Origin: JAVJRN01 sp040218415 | GTDB taxonomy: Bacteria > Bacteroidota > Bacteroidia > Cytophagales > Cyclobacteriaceae | DNA: 64,000 nt | Direction of reading: 5' to 3' | Assembly (NCBI GenBank): GCA_040218415.1 | Contig: JAVJRN010000055.1 | Location: forward strand, 117,731-181,730 | Shown here: positions 7,830-16,013 of the stretch, piece after piece | How the letters are laid out: the number at the start of each line of letters is the position of its first letter | Position numbering within the stretch: position 1 is the first letter of the stretch | The notes under the pieces: generated by a model | Told to the model about the DNA's origin: nothing | Database searches by the model: none | What the model saw: the letters and a program-made list of their open reading frames with translations, nothing else | Translations under genes and position numbers: made by a program

Positions 7830-8762
7830 ATGAATCAACTGATCAATCTGACAGATGAAGTAAAAGAAGAGCTAGAAAAACTAGCTGCACTCGGATACAG
7901 TCATGAAGAGATGGCGGTATACTTTCAGTTTGACCAGGAAGTATTTCTCATGGCCGCCAATGATGCCAATAGCAACATCGCCTATCACATCAAGAGAGGT
8001 CAACTCATGAGCATAGCCAAAGAGCAAATGGCGCTCTTAGATGATGCTGAACGTGGCAATGTTACGGCTAGTCAACATCTAGGTAAGATCCGAAGGAATA
8101 GAGGTTGGCAAATGTCTAAGCTGGACATATTCGCCGGAATGGAGGACAAAAAATTAATTGACCGACTGGAGGACTATATCACTTCCGGATCAATTACTAA
8201 AATGAATGTTGAAGAGGCCATCTACATAGAGGCCTTGACCCTTTTTAACAGCATGAGTCGCAAGTATGGCCGCCGCAATACCATTGCCTTTTTCACTCAG
8301 GAGCCATTTAACCTAAAATATGCCAGGGCTCGAGAAATGTATGATGAAGCGATCAACCTATTTTATGTTGATCGAAATATTGAGAAAAAGGCCTTAAGAA
8401 ACCAAAAAGCCGAACAGCTCGAAGAAGCTGCACGCATTGTATTTGAAAACGCCGAAAGTGCCAAAGATTGGGAAGTTTACGGTGATCTGATCATGAAGGC
8501 CGCTAAGCTCCAGGAACTAGACAAGCTAGATCCTGAAAAGCTACCTGCAGAATTGTATACACCACCCATACGCGTCTTATCCCTTGACACCACTACCATT
8601 GGCCTGCCGGCGATCGACCGAAAAGCCTTGGCGAAAGAAATTGAAGATTTGGACATTCCGGAACGCGACAAAATGAGAATTAGTCAAGATGCGATGATGG
8701 CAAGTTTTAACCTGTTAGAAAAACTCAATGAGCTGGAGGAAGAAAGTAAATCTGAAGAGTAA
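7830..8762 (+). CDS. Probable terminase small subunit
   Basis: About 310 aa, mainly helical and charged. The N-terminal segment (ALGYSHEEMAVYFQFD, about 18-33) looks like the helix-turn-helix of phage terminase small subunits, which recognise the packaging site. Residues 140-250 form long helices for oligomerisation. ATG 7830 is preferred over the TTG two codons upstream. The gene overlaps the large terminase by 35 bp, the main reason for the call. It is longer than classic small terminases (150-200 aa), so an extra domain is possible. Confidence 0.7.
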   Translation: MNQLINLTDEVKEELEKLAALGYSHEEMAVYFQFDQEVFLMAANDANSNIAYHIKRGQLMSIAKEQMALLDDAERGNVTASQHLGKIRRNRGWQMSKLDIFAGMEDKKLIDRLEDYITSGSITKMNVEEAIYIEALTLFNSMSRKYGRRNTIAFFTQEPFNLKYARAREMYDEAINLFYVDRNIEKKALRNQKAEQLEEAARIVFENAESAKDWEVYGDLIMKAAKLQELDKLDPEKLPAELYTPPIRVLSLDTTTIGLPAIDRKALAKEIEDLDIPERDKMRISQDAMMASFNLLEKLNELEEESKSEE

Positions 8763-10467
8763 AAACGTCAAGGTAAGTTTTGCCAATTGGCTCTCTCAAG
8801 TTAGCCTATTGATCATGCCTCGTTTCTTTTACATCATCGCCGGGCGTGGATCAGCAAAAACGACGGACTTACAAGTTGATCGATTGATTGAAATGGCCTA
8901 TGACATGCCAGGCGCTCCCGTTTGTTGGATTTCAGACACGTACTCCAATCTCACGAAGAACGTGCTTCAGACAGTCGTGGAAGGGCTGGCCTTGAAGGGT
9001 TATTACAAAGATGTTCATTATGTCATTGGCAAAGCACCGCCAACCTTTACAGAAGCGGAAAAGGTGGATTTACCGCCAAATATTAGAGAGCATTTTTGGA
9101 AACCATACAACCAAATGGCCTCCTATAAGCATACCATGATTTGGTTCACTGGGCTAAATGTCACCTATGCTAGTTTGGATCGTCCTGCATCATTAGCAGG
9201 AAGAAACTACGTGCATGTATTTGGTGATGAAGTCAAGTATTTTAAACCAGAGCGGGTGTCCAATTTGCTGAAGGCCTTGAGAGGCTTCCGCTTGAAATAC
9301 GGGAATAGTGTATTCTACAGAGGCCATACCTTTACTACGGACATGCCCAATACTGACCGAATTGGGGAATATGACTGGATCCTGAAGCAATCAAAAAGAA
9401 TGTCCTCAAAGGCCATAGGTTTGGTGATAAAACTGGGTCTTGTGGTGAATGAAGCGGTACAGGAATATATCGCGGCTTGCGAAGCTGGAGACACAGAGGA
9501 AAAAATCAAAAAGCACAGAACCTGGAACCGATGGACTGAGCGGTGGATCTCAGCCAGATTGCAGAAAAGCGCGCATACGTTTTACTTCGTGGCATCAAGC
9601 CTGGTCAATATTGATATTCTTACCCCTGAGTGGTTGACCGATGCTTTAGCAGCCGATTTTGACGATACCAAAACAGCCATCTTTAGTATGAAACCAGAAC
9701 TGGAGGCTGGGGAAAGATTCTATGCCAACATCAACGAGCGGCATTTTTATCACGATGGAAATGATCCTATCTGGTCAGAAAGATTTGGATTGAATGAAAA
9801 GGAAGACTGTCGAATCCTTAAATACCTTGATAAAAACAAAGCGCTTGAAGGGGGTGCTGATTTTGGTAACATGATGAGTTTATGCGTTGCTCAACCATCA
9901 GATAGACTGATGCGTGTTCTTAAATTTCACTATACGCTATCCCCTCAATGGATCAGGCAATTAGCCGATGAGTTTATCAGGTACTATAAGCCTCACAAAG
10001 AAAAGGTATTGAACCTATTTTATGACCGTGCGGCCAATAACTATAAAAAAGCCGGACAGGATCTGGCCACACAGTTAAAGAAAGCCATTGAAAAAGATGC
10101 TGAAGGCAAGCGTACAGGCTGGACAGTAGTCTTAATGTCCGAAGGTCAAGGCAATATTGGCATTAACGAAGAGTACAATTTCATGCAAGAAACACTCTCT
10201 GGAGGGAATAGGAAATTACCCAAAGTACTTATCGACTATTTCAACTGCAAGCCACTAAGGTGCAGCTTGCAGGATGCCAAAACGCAAATTGATGCGAAAG
10301 GCAAAACGGCAAAAGACAAGCGCTCTGAAAAGTTAGCGATCAAAAGACTTCCCCTGGAGTCGACAAATCCATCCGACTCTTTCAAGTATTTAATGATGCG
10401 CAAGCATTGGAGAAGACTCGTAAGAGGTGCCAAGAAACCTTACACGGGTGATGCTGGAACTGTATAG
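8728..10467 (+). CDS. terL: Terminase large subunit
   Basis: A 579-aa packaging ATPase and nuclease. The P-loop AGRGSAKT is at 38-45 and a Walker-B-like strand followed by GDE is in YVHVFGDEVKYF near 160-170. The C-terminal RNase-H-like nuclease is marked by GGADFGNM near 375, whose Asp is the first metal ligand, and LFYDRA near 432 as another acidic strand. Together these allow ATP-driven DNA translocation into the prohead and headful or site-specific cutting. The gene starts inside the small subunit gene in another frame, so translational coupling is likely. A strong terminator follows. Confidence 0.93.
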   Translation: MSWRKKVNLKSKNVKVSFANWLSQVSLLIMPRFFYIIAGRGSAKTTDLQVDRLIEMAYDMPGAPVCWISDTYSNLTKNVLQTVVEGLALKGYYKDVHYVIGKAPPTFTEAEKVDLPPNIREHFWKPYNQMASYKHTMIWFTGLNVTYASLDRPASLAGRNYVHVFGDEVKYFKPERVSNLLKALRGFRLKYGNSVFYRGHTFTTDMPNTDRIGEYDWILKQSKRMSSKAIGLVIKLGLVVNEAVQEYIAACEAGDTEEKIKKHRTWNRWTERWISARLQKSAHTFYFVASSLVNIDILTPEWLTDALAADFDDTKTAIFSMKPELEAGERFYANINERHFYHDGNDPIWSERFGLNEKEDCRILKYLDKNKALEGGADFGNMMSLCVAQPSDRLMRVLKFHYTLSPQWIRQLADEFIRYYKPHKEKVLNLFYDRAANNYKKAGQDLATQLKKAIEKDAEGKRTGWTVVLMSEGQGNIGINEEYNFMQETLSGGNRKLPKVLIDYFNCKPLRCSLQDAKTQIDAKGKTAKDKRSEKLAIKRLPLESTNPSDSFKYLMMRKHWRRLVRGAKKPYTGDAGTV

Positions 10468-10481
10468 ATGATTTTCACATG

Positions 10482-10505
10482 AAAAAGGGCATTAGCCCTT
10501 TTTTT
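10482..10505 (+). terminator. Rho-independent terminator after the terminase genes
   Basis: AAAAAGGGC (10482-10490), loop ATTA, GCCCTTTTT (10495-10503), with the T-run continuing to 10505. Confidence 0.85.
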
Positions 10506-10546
10506 ATGTCCTTTTAGTGCCCTTCAAGACTGTATAATTTCACATT

Positions 10547-10819
10547 ATGCAGTTATTCGACGCGCTTAATAAGATGCGAGAGTTGTCCAAAAAAGGGCAA
10601 ACTTTTCCCTTCTCTTTTATGAGTTACAGCAGAACTCGCCAAAAATCACATGGCATAGTCAATGTGCAACATGGCATACTTAAGCGCCGAACCAAAGCAG
10701 CCAATTACGAAAATTCCGATATGATAGAAGAGTATGTCGACCATGATACTGGTGAGGCTAAAAGATTCTATCAATGCACGCTTATGTTTTTCAACGGATC
10801 CAAAATAGAAATCTCATGA
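10547..10819 (+). CDS. Small phage protein of unknown function, 90 aa
   Basis: Not recognised. It starts a new short operon after the terminase terminator. The sequence has a basic middle (HGIVNVQHGILKRR near 35-48), an acidic stretch and a hydrophobic C-terminal strand (LMFFNGSKIEI). It shares the rough pattern MQH/VQH plus a basic helix with the later protein at 20805, but the match is too short to call a family. The stop overlaps the next start as ATGA. Confidence 0.6.
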   Translation: MQLFDALNKMRELSKKGQTFPFSFMSYSRTRQKSHGIVNVQHGILKRRTKAANYENSDMIEEYVDHDTGEAKRFYQCTLMFFNGSKIEIS

Positions 10820-10983
10820 ATGCGAACACAAACAATCCTTATTTCCAATCAAGAAACAAACTGGTTCGATCAACAAAAAGAGAACCTAAAACCAAGCGTC
10901 CTATTCAAGTCATAAATGCTGTTTGCGCTGACTGTGGTCATGGAGTCGATTGTTCTATAATCTGCGCCAAATGTCCGAAGTAA
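10816..10983 (+). CDS. Small zinc-ribbon-like protein, 55 aa
   Basis: A basic N-terminus of about 35 residues is followed by CADCGHGVDCSIICAKCP, in which two CxxC pairs and two more cysteines could bind one zinc. The start ATG at 10816 overlaps the previous stop by four bases (ATGA), which is a better start than the TTG-led upstream codons. It overlaps the portal start by 13 bp. Such proteins between terminase and portal are often packaging accessory factors. No enzyme function is suggested. Confidence 0.6.
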   Translation: MNANTNNPYFQSRNKLVRSTKREPKTKRPIQVINAVCADCGHGVDCSIICAKCPK

Positions 10984-12341
10984 GCGACGTAAAAAAATTA
11001 GGCAAAGGATCTGCTGTCATACAGGTAGGCGCTTCCGCTTTTGCTGTCACTTCCAACTTAAATAAGGATTACTTCAGCACTACCAAAAAGGTAGACTGGG
11101 AAAGTGATCCTGCCATGGTTTCTGGCAAAAAGATAGTGCCTTATGGGCTGCACAACGATCTTCCTGATAAGATCAGATATATCCTCGATCGTAACAACCT
11201 AGCTCCAGGAATACTTGAGCGTGAAATAGGCTTACTCTATGGCAGTGGTCCCCAGCTCTATCGGATGAAATATGAAGATGGGCATATCAGCAGAGAGTAT
11301 ATCGAAGACCCTGAAATTGAGAGCTGGTTAAATTCTTGGGATTATAAGCGATTCATCGACATGGCCATTGTGGAGTTCAAGCATCTCAAAGCTGTAGTGG
11401 CCAAGCGAAAGCGGAATAAAGGATTTAGAATTGGAAGGGAAGCTCAGATTGCCTCTTTAGAAGTGGTACCTGGCACAGATGCACGTTTGGCATGGCCTGA
11501 AACTGGATCCAAGCGATTAGAAAACGTGAAGTATATCTACACCGGTGATTTTAGTAACAATTGTTACGACACAGGCATCTCCACCTATCCGGTTTATGAT
11601 CCATATGCACCGTTCAAGCATGCCGTGAGTATTGGATTTCATTCAAAATACAGTTTTGGTATGAGCTTTTATCCAAAGCCTTCATTTTACGGCACACTGC
11701 CTTGGATGGAACGATCCTCGGATATTCCCGAAATACTTGCTTACCTCTCGGAAAATGGAATTACCTCAGCCTATCACATTCATAGCCCAGCCCAATATTG
11801 GGAGGCAAAGATGGAAAGGCTTGAAAAAATATATCCGGATAAGCCAGAAGCCTACCGCGAAAAAAAGCTCGAGGAAATCAAAGATCAGCTTTTCAAGAAA
11901 ATGGCAGAAGTGCTGACAGGTAAAAAGAATGCTGGTAAGTTTATCGAGACCGTTGATTTTACCGACGAAGATGGAAACAAGTGTGAATGGAAAGTAGAGT
12001 CCTTAGACCAAAAAATAAAGGATTTTGTAGATGCACAGTTGAAGATCAGTGACAAAGCAGATTCGGCCATCACCTCAGGTATTGGTCTCCACCCTTCCCT
12101 ATCCAATATTGTGGTCAATGGACAGCTCTCCAGTGGATCTCAAATGCTGTATGCTTTGAAACTATACATGGCCAGTGACACGACCATCCCTGAAGAGGTC
12201 GTTTTTGAACCCATCAATCAGGCTATTGCCGCCAACTTTCCAAAGAAGAAAGTAAGGTTAGGCTTCTATCATCCTACGGTGGAGAAAGAAGAAAACGTAT
12301 CTCCAGAGAATAGATTATCCAAAACAGCTGAAGAGAAATAA
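10971..12341 (+). CDS. Portal protein
   Basis: A 456-aa portal that would form the dodecameric ring at the capsid vertex through which DNA passes. The start used is ATG 10971, overlapping the preceding gene by 13 bp; the upstream in-frame TTG at 10950 is less likely. An N-terminal 150 residues with GILEREIGLLYGSGP, then a region with SGIGLHPSLSNI and GQLSSGSQMLYALKLYM near 375-405 that fits a portal clip/stem helix, are typical of Bacteroidota phage portals. It follows the terminase module and precedes connector genes, as a portal should. The family is inferred from layout and pattern. Confidence 0.75.
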   Translation: MSEVSDVKKLGKGSAVIQVGASAFAVTSNLNKDYFSTTKKVDWESDPAMVSGKKIVPYGLHNDLPDKIRYILDRNNLAPGILEREIGLLYGSGPQLYRMKYEDGHISREYIEDPEIESWLNSWDYKRFIDMAIVEFKHLKAVVAKRKRNKGFRIGREAQIASLEVVPGTDARLAWPETGSKRLENVKYIYTGDFSNNCYDTGISTYPVYDPYAPFKHAVSIGFHSKYSFGMSFYPKPSFYGTLPWMERSSDIPEILAYLSENGITSAYHIHSPAQYWEAKMERLEKIYPDKPEAYREKKLEEIKDQLFKKMAEVLTGKKNAGKFIETVDFTDEDGNKCEWKVESLDQKIKDFVDAQLKISDKADSAITSGIGLHPSLSNIVVNGQLSSGSQMLYALKLYMASDTTIPEEVVFEPINQAIAANFPKKKVRLGFYHPTVEKEENVSPENRLSKTAEEK

Positions 12342-12362
12342 AGCTGACCAATTCCACGAATT

Positions 12363-13391
12363 ATGAGATTACTGATCAATAAAAACGACGAAGGTTCTTC
12401 CGAAATACAAGCCCTCACAGGATCTTTCTATGAGAGCAATGAGTTTAGCAAAATCAAAACGGATTGGCTTCTCGCACAGGAGGAGATTGAAAGCCTCGTT
12501 GGATCTGCGGTAATCAATCGAGCATTAGATCACTATGAGTCCAATGCCTATTTGAGTGAAAGTTCATCAACTGACATAGCCATTAATGATGAGCTGGTCG
12601 AATATCTTCAAATGCCCATGGCATATTTGGCCACTATCCGATTTTATGAAAGCAACCTGGTATCTCATGAAGATACTGGCCGCAAGGTGAAAATAGATGC
12701 CGACAATGAAAAAATGGCTTGGGAATGGATGCTCGATCGTGACGATGCTGCACAGTTAAGAAAAGCCAATAGCACGCAAGATCGCCTGTTAAAATTTCTG
12801 GAAGCAAACAATATCGCCGAATGGCTAGACAGTGATAAGCGAAAGATGAGCCGAAAGCTTTTCATCAATTCCGCTCAGCTATTCCAGGAAGCCTACCCGA
12901 TCGATCTAAGTACTCGGTTCTTTTATACGGTGACACCTTTCATCCAAGAAGTTCAGAACAGAGTCATCAAAAAAGCACTTGGCGCCAAATATGCACCGCT
13001 GCTGGAGTATTGGATGAATTTCAATCAGTTGGAGGGATCATCATCGAACGGCGGTTTGCCTGGTGATGAAAGCTCTCCAGAACTGGATGAACTGTTGGAA
13101 ATGGTTCAGTTGGTCATGCCACTTTTGACGATGGTCATTGCCGTGAAGCGTTTAGCGCTTCAGGTACTACCTGAAGGCGTGGTTCAAAATTTCAAAAGTA
13201 TGGGTGAAGCTCGTTCTGCAAGTCAACCCGCCCTTCAAGAAATCATCAAGATACACTGTGAGATACTTAATGAAGATGCGAAGTACACGCTCGATGACAT
13301 CAAAGTACACTTACACGCGGCAGATCCTGAAGCATTAGAATACCAGTTATTACCGGAAAATAGCGCGGAAAACAAGTTCTTCAGAACATGA
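12363..13391 (+). CDS. Head-tail connector-like protein of unknown family, 342 aa
   Basis: Not recognised with certainty. It has an N-terminal helical half, a Gly/Ser/Glu linker near 225-240 (GSSSNGGLPGDESS) and a hydrophobic segment near 246-270 that looks buried rather than membrane-spanning. It lies 21 bp after the portal and overlaps the next gene by four bases. Similar large helical proteins sit in this place in other Bacteroidota phages as adaptor or internal head proteins. Confidence 0.62.
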   Translation: MRLLINKNDEGSSEIQALTGSFYESNEFSKIKTDWLLAQEEIESLVGSAVINRALDHYESNAYLSESSSTDIAINDELVEYLQMPMAYLATIRFYESNLVSHEDTGRKVKIDADNEKMAWEWMLDRDDAAQLRKANSTQDRLLKFLEANNIAEWLDSDKRKMSRKLFINSAQLFQEAYPIDLSTRFFYTVTPFIQEVQNRVIKKALGAKYAPLLEYWMNFNQLEGSSSNGGLPGDESSPELDELLEMVQLVMPLLTMVIAVKRLALQVLPEGVVQNFKSMGEARSASQPALQEIIKIHCEILNEDAKYTLDDIKVHLHAADPEALEYQLLPENSAENKFFRT

Positions 13392-14281
13392 ACACTATTG
13401 AGATAGAGGATAAAGGCATTTTCAGAGAAGTACCCGATCACTGGGACCATCTGCACCCCAATGATGTGGATTTTGTTCTCAAAATGGCCATGAGTGTTAT
13501 TGATGGCCATCTCGATGAACTCGAAGCTCGAATTCGCATTTTTTACCGAATAGCCGGGATAAAAAGAAACTGGAAATCAATCGCCCTCGAGAGAATCATG
13601 TCTAATGAGTGGTTGCTTGAAAAAAACGCAAACATCTATGCGCTAAGTGAGGAACTCACGTCATGGGTATTTGATATTGAAAACGATCAATTACAGATCA
13701 ATTATAACACGGTCATGAATCACTTTCCAACTTTTGGAAAGCTCACGGGACCAGGACACATGATTGCCAACTGCTCATTTGGCGAATTTCGTGCTGCACT
13801 TGAAGAGCTCGACGAATACTTCGCGCTAAGAAAAGCAGAAGTATCGATCAAAGAACAAGACTATCAGTTGTCCAGATTCATTGCCTGTTTATATCGTAAA
13901 AATCGAAAGGAGTTTAATAGAGAGGATATTGATCAAGATGCGCGTATCTGTCAAAAGATGAGCGCTGTTCAGAAAATAGCCATACTCCTATGGTTCACCT
14001 ATTGCATCAAATATTTTCAAGAAAACGAATTGATCATCAGTGGCCGAACGATCTCTTTAAGACCACTTTTCCCAAAACCAAAAGGAAAAAACAAACCGAA
14101 AAGAGATGATGAAGGCTCAGCTGCAGTATGGTCATCCATTCTATTTCAGATCGCGAAAGATGGCGTATTTGGTAAAGTTGACCATACAGATAAGGTGGGG
14201 TTATATGATGTGCTGCTGTATATGTACGAACAGTACCGCGAAAACCGACGAATCAAAATGCAAAACAAGAAAAAATCATGA
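13388..14281 (+). CDS. Phage protein, tail-assembly region, 297 aa
   Basis: It starts four bases before the previous stop (ATGA) and its own stop overlaps the next start the same way, so translation is coupled in a chain. The N-terminal 190 residues are helical with no known motif. The C-terminal segment after the basic linker PKPKGKNKPKRDD (about 235-248) has a helical YDVLLYMYEQYRENRRI-like stretch seen in tail chaperone proteins. A connector or tail-assembly chaperone role is likely from place. Confidence 0.6.
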   Translation: MNTIEIEDKGIFREVPDHWDHLHPNDVDFVLKMAMSVIDGHLDELEARIRIFYRIAGIKRNWKSIALERIMSNEWLLEKNANIYALSEELTSWVFDIENDQLQINYNTVMNHFPTFGKLTGPGHMIANCSFGEFRAALEELDEYFALRKAEVSIKEQDYQLSRFIACLYRKNRKEFNREDIDQDARICQKMSAVQKIAILLWFTYCIKYFQENELIISGRTISLRPLFPKPKGKNKPKRDDEGSAAVWSSILFQIAKDGVFGKVDHTDKVGLYDVLLYMYEQYRENRRIKMQNKKKS

Positions 14282-14706
14282 TCTCTGTAGTAGATTTTAA
14301 AAGTGAGTTAGACCAATTAAAAGCTGAAATACCAGAAATCAATCATTTGATTTTGGTGACTTCAGACACTCACGCCGTGAATAAGTTGAACGGAAAGAAA
14401 GGCATTTGCTTTGTGGCTGTAATACCTTCTTTTGATGGGTCAGGGCGACTTGGACGGGTCGTAGATGATGCCAGTACTTACTTCTTCATAGTGGAAAAAG
14501 AGCCTGGAGGCATTACAGAGGAAAAAGAGCTGGAACTAATGCGTAGAACCCAACAGGTCATTGAGCAAATCAAAAACAAGTTGATTGGTAAAGCAGAAGA
14601 TGGTTGTTCGCTGTTTTACAGGCTTACTCCTGAAGCCATCCATATAGATCCAGAGTATAAAACATTTGGAGGCTATTCAGGCTGGAGTATGTCTCTAGTA
14701 TTTTAA
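14278..14706 (+). CDS. Probable tail terminator/completion protein, 142 aa
   Basis: A 142-aa alpha/beta protein joined by an ATGA overlap to the gene before it. It has a beta strand plus helix pattern (HLILVTSDTH, then VAVIPSFDG), a long central helix near 80-105, and ends with FGGYSGWSMSLVF, an aromatic ending like that of tail completion proteins of Bacteroidota siphoviruses. The size and place between connector and tape-measure genes fit a tail terminator. Confidence 0.55.
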   Translation: MISVVDFKSELDQLKAEIPEINHLILVTSDTHAVNKLNGKKGICFVAVIPSFDGSGRLGRVVDDASTYFFIVEKEPGGITEEKELELMRRTQQVIEQIKNKLIGKAEDGCSLFYRLTPEAIHIDPEYKTFGGYSGWSMSLVF

Positions 14707-14716
14707 ATTACAGATT

Positions 14717-15013
14717 ATGCAGCCTCAAAAAAAGATCGATCACGCTTACAAGATTATCACCGGAATCAACACTTTGCTTGAAAAGAAAGCGATGGAGATC
14801 AAAGGTAGTTCTGTCTATATATTTCGTGAGCTATTGGGTAAAGACGAAAAGCAACACAAAGCTTTGATGAACAACATCTATATGTATTACAGGCTCAAAT
14901 TGAAGAAAGAAGAAGGCTATTCTTTCTACCTAATGAACATTGAGACAAAAGAAATGCTCGGTGTATTCAAAAATGGTCAACCGAATATTGAGTCATTTCT
15001 AAATAATGGTTAG
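14717..15013 (+). CDS. Phage protein of unknown function, 98 aa
   Basis: Not recognised. It is basic and helical in its first 60 residues with several Lys/Tyr pairs, then has a beta strand (YSFYLMNIETKEML). It follows the tail-completion gene by 10 bp and is the last gene of the head-tail operon before the cargo island. A DNA-binding or tail-accessory role are both open. Confidence 0.55.
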   Translation: MQPQKKIDHAYKIITGINTLLEKKAMEIKGSSVYIFRELLGKDEKQHKALMNNIYMYYRLKLKKEEGYSFYLMNIETKEMLGVFKNGQPNIESFLNNG

Positions 15014-15022
15014 TTTAGCTAC

Positions 15023-15604
15023 ATGACATATGTGTTTATTATTGTTGGAATAGTGCTATTTGTATTAGCTGCATCTAATTTAATCAAGGATTCAGATGCA
15101 AAGGAAAAGCGACGTAAAGACTGGTTAAGAGGTAAAATCGATAAAGTAGATGGTTTTAATCCGTCTAAGACTTTTATTGATACTCCTAATACAGTGGTTT
15201 CCATAGATAAAGAGAACAAAAAGATCTTCGTTAAAATTGATTCTTCAAAGGGTAAAGTGATTAACTATAAAAAATTGATTGGATGTGAATTACTTGAAGA
15301 CGGTGAAAAAGTTTACTCAAGATCAGCAGGAAGCACTGCTGGCAGAGTAATCGCTGGAAGTTTAATATTAGGTCCAGTTGGTGCTATTGTTGGAGCTGCT
15401 ACAGGTAAATCAGTCGAAAAGAAAAAAATCAAAAGTCTAAAACTTAGGCTTTTGGTGAACGATGAAATAAATCCGATAATAACAATACCTTTTCTTGAAT
15501 TGGATTCAGCTCATAAGCCTGAAGGTATTCTTGTTAAAGACTCTTTGAAGTCTATTACTGAATGGAAATCTGTATTTGATGTAATCTTGAGCAACAATGA
15601 CTGA
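15023..15604 (+). CDS. Membrane protein with glycine-zipper segment, 193 aa
   Basis: Residues 3-19 form a hydrophobic N-terminal membrane anchor (VFIIVGIVLFVLAA). Residues about 105-135 hold a small-residue membrane-like segment with Gly/Ala/Ser spacing (STAGRVIAGSLILGPVGAIVGAATGK) flanked by basic residues, a glycine-zipper pattern. The C-terminal part is beta-rich. It lies in the cargo island and is not a usual virion protein, so it is probably a lysogenic-conversion gene such as a superinfection-exclusion protein. This is inference from membrane topology and place. Confidence 0.6.
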   Translation: MTYVFIIVGIVLFVLAASNLIKDSDAKEKRRKDWLRGKIDKVDGFNPSKTFIDTPNTVVSIDKENKKIFVKIDSSKGKVINYKKLIGCELLEDGEKVYSRSAGSTAGRVIAGSLILGPVGAIVGAATGKSVEKKKIKSLKLRLLVNDEINPIITIPFLELDSAHKPEGILVKDSLKSITEWKSVFDVILSNND

Positions 15605-15716
15605 ACTATCCTGGTATCATATCCCCGTCATTATTGCCATAATATTTCTTGGTGGTTGGATCCACACAAAAATGACGAACTACAAAGGGCGCAAACCACC
15701 TAGAAAAAAGAGATAA
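15597..15716 (+). CDS. Small single-span membrane protein, 39 aa
   Basis: A short gene whose ATG overlaps the previous gene's last codons in another frame, so it may be translationally coupled. Residues 9-22 (IPVIIAIIFLGGWI) make one membrane span and the C-terminus is strongly basic (KGRKPPRKKR), giving an N-out, C-in topology. It lies directly in front of a terminator. It could partner the glycine-zipper protein upstream; it is too short for homology to settle. Confidence 0.5.
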   Translation: MTELSWYHIPVIIAIIFLGGWIHTKMTNYKGRKPPRKKR

Positions 15717-15718
15717 TA

Positions 15719-15751
15719 AAAAAACCCGGCGAATATTAGTCGGGTTTTTTT
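15719..15751. terminator. Two-way terminator between converging genes
   Basis: AAACCCG near 15722-15728 pairs with CGGGTTT at 15741-15747, with T-runs on both strands (seven Ts on the plus strand). It overlaps the end of the minus-strand ribbon-helix-helix gene, and ends both transcripts. Confidence 0.85.
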
Positions 15752-15894
15752 GCTTCTACCAATTGAGCGTGAAGGTATTCTGCTGTCAATTGTGCAAGAG
15801 GGATTTTTTTACCATTCTTTATAAGCCCTTCCAGTTGTAACTGTAGCAGCTTGGCATGTGCTTCATCACTTATATTAATGGTCATTTTCTTCAT
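15736..15894 (-). CDS. Small ribbon-helix-helix-like protein, 52 aa
   Basis: A short minus-strand gene: MKKMTINISDEAHAKLLQLQ, then a basic/hydrophobic middle and QLTAEYLHAQL. The opening pattern, a short basic beta strand (MTINIS) followed by DEAHAKL and a second helix, is the usual RHH (CopG/Arc) layout. It is divergent to the P22-antirepressor-type gene with a shared 119-bp repeat-rich promoter region, so it may be the repressor of that switch. The start ATG is the only good one, and the end runs into the shared terminator. Confidence 0.6.
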   Translation of the reverse strand: MKKMTINISDEAHAKLLQLQLEGLIKNGKKIPLAQLTAEYLHAQLVEAKKPD

Positions 15895-16013
15895 ATCGTA
15901 AACATAGTAAAACAAACTATAACAATAAAAACTAATAACAATTCTTTGTTGTTTGTTGTAGCTTGTATATGTTTACAACTCTTTACAACAAATAACAATT
16001 AATAATAATTTAA
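15895..16013. promoter_or_regulatory. Divergent operator-promoter region of the RHH/antirepressor pair
   Basis: This 119-bp AT-rich region lies between the leftward RHH gene and the rightward antirepressor gene. TTTGTTGTA at 15952-15960 and TACAACAAA at 15984-15992 form a perfect 9-bp inverted repeat. The core ACAA/TTGT recurs several times, for example GTTTACAAC near 15971 and ATAACAAT near 15920 and 15992. This is the expected form of repressor operators. Confidence 0.6.
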
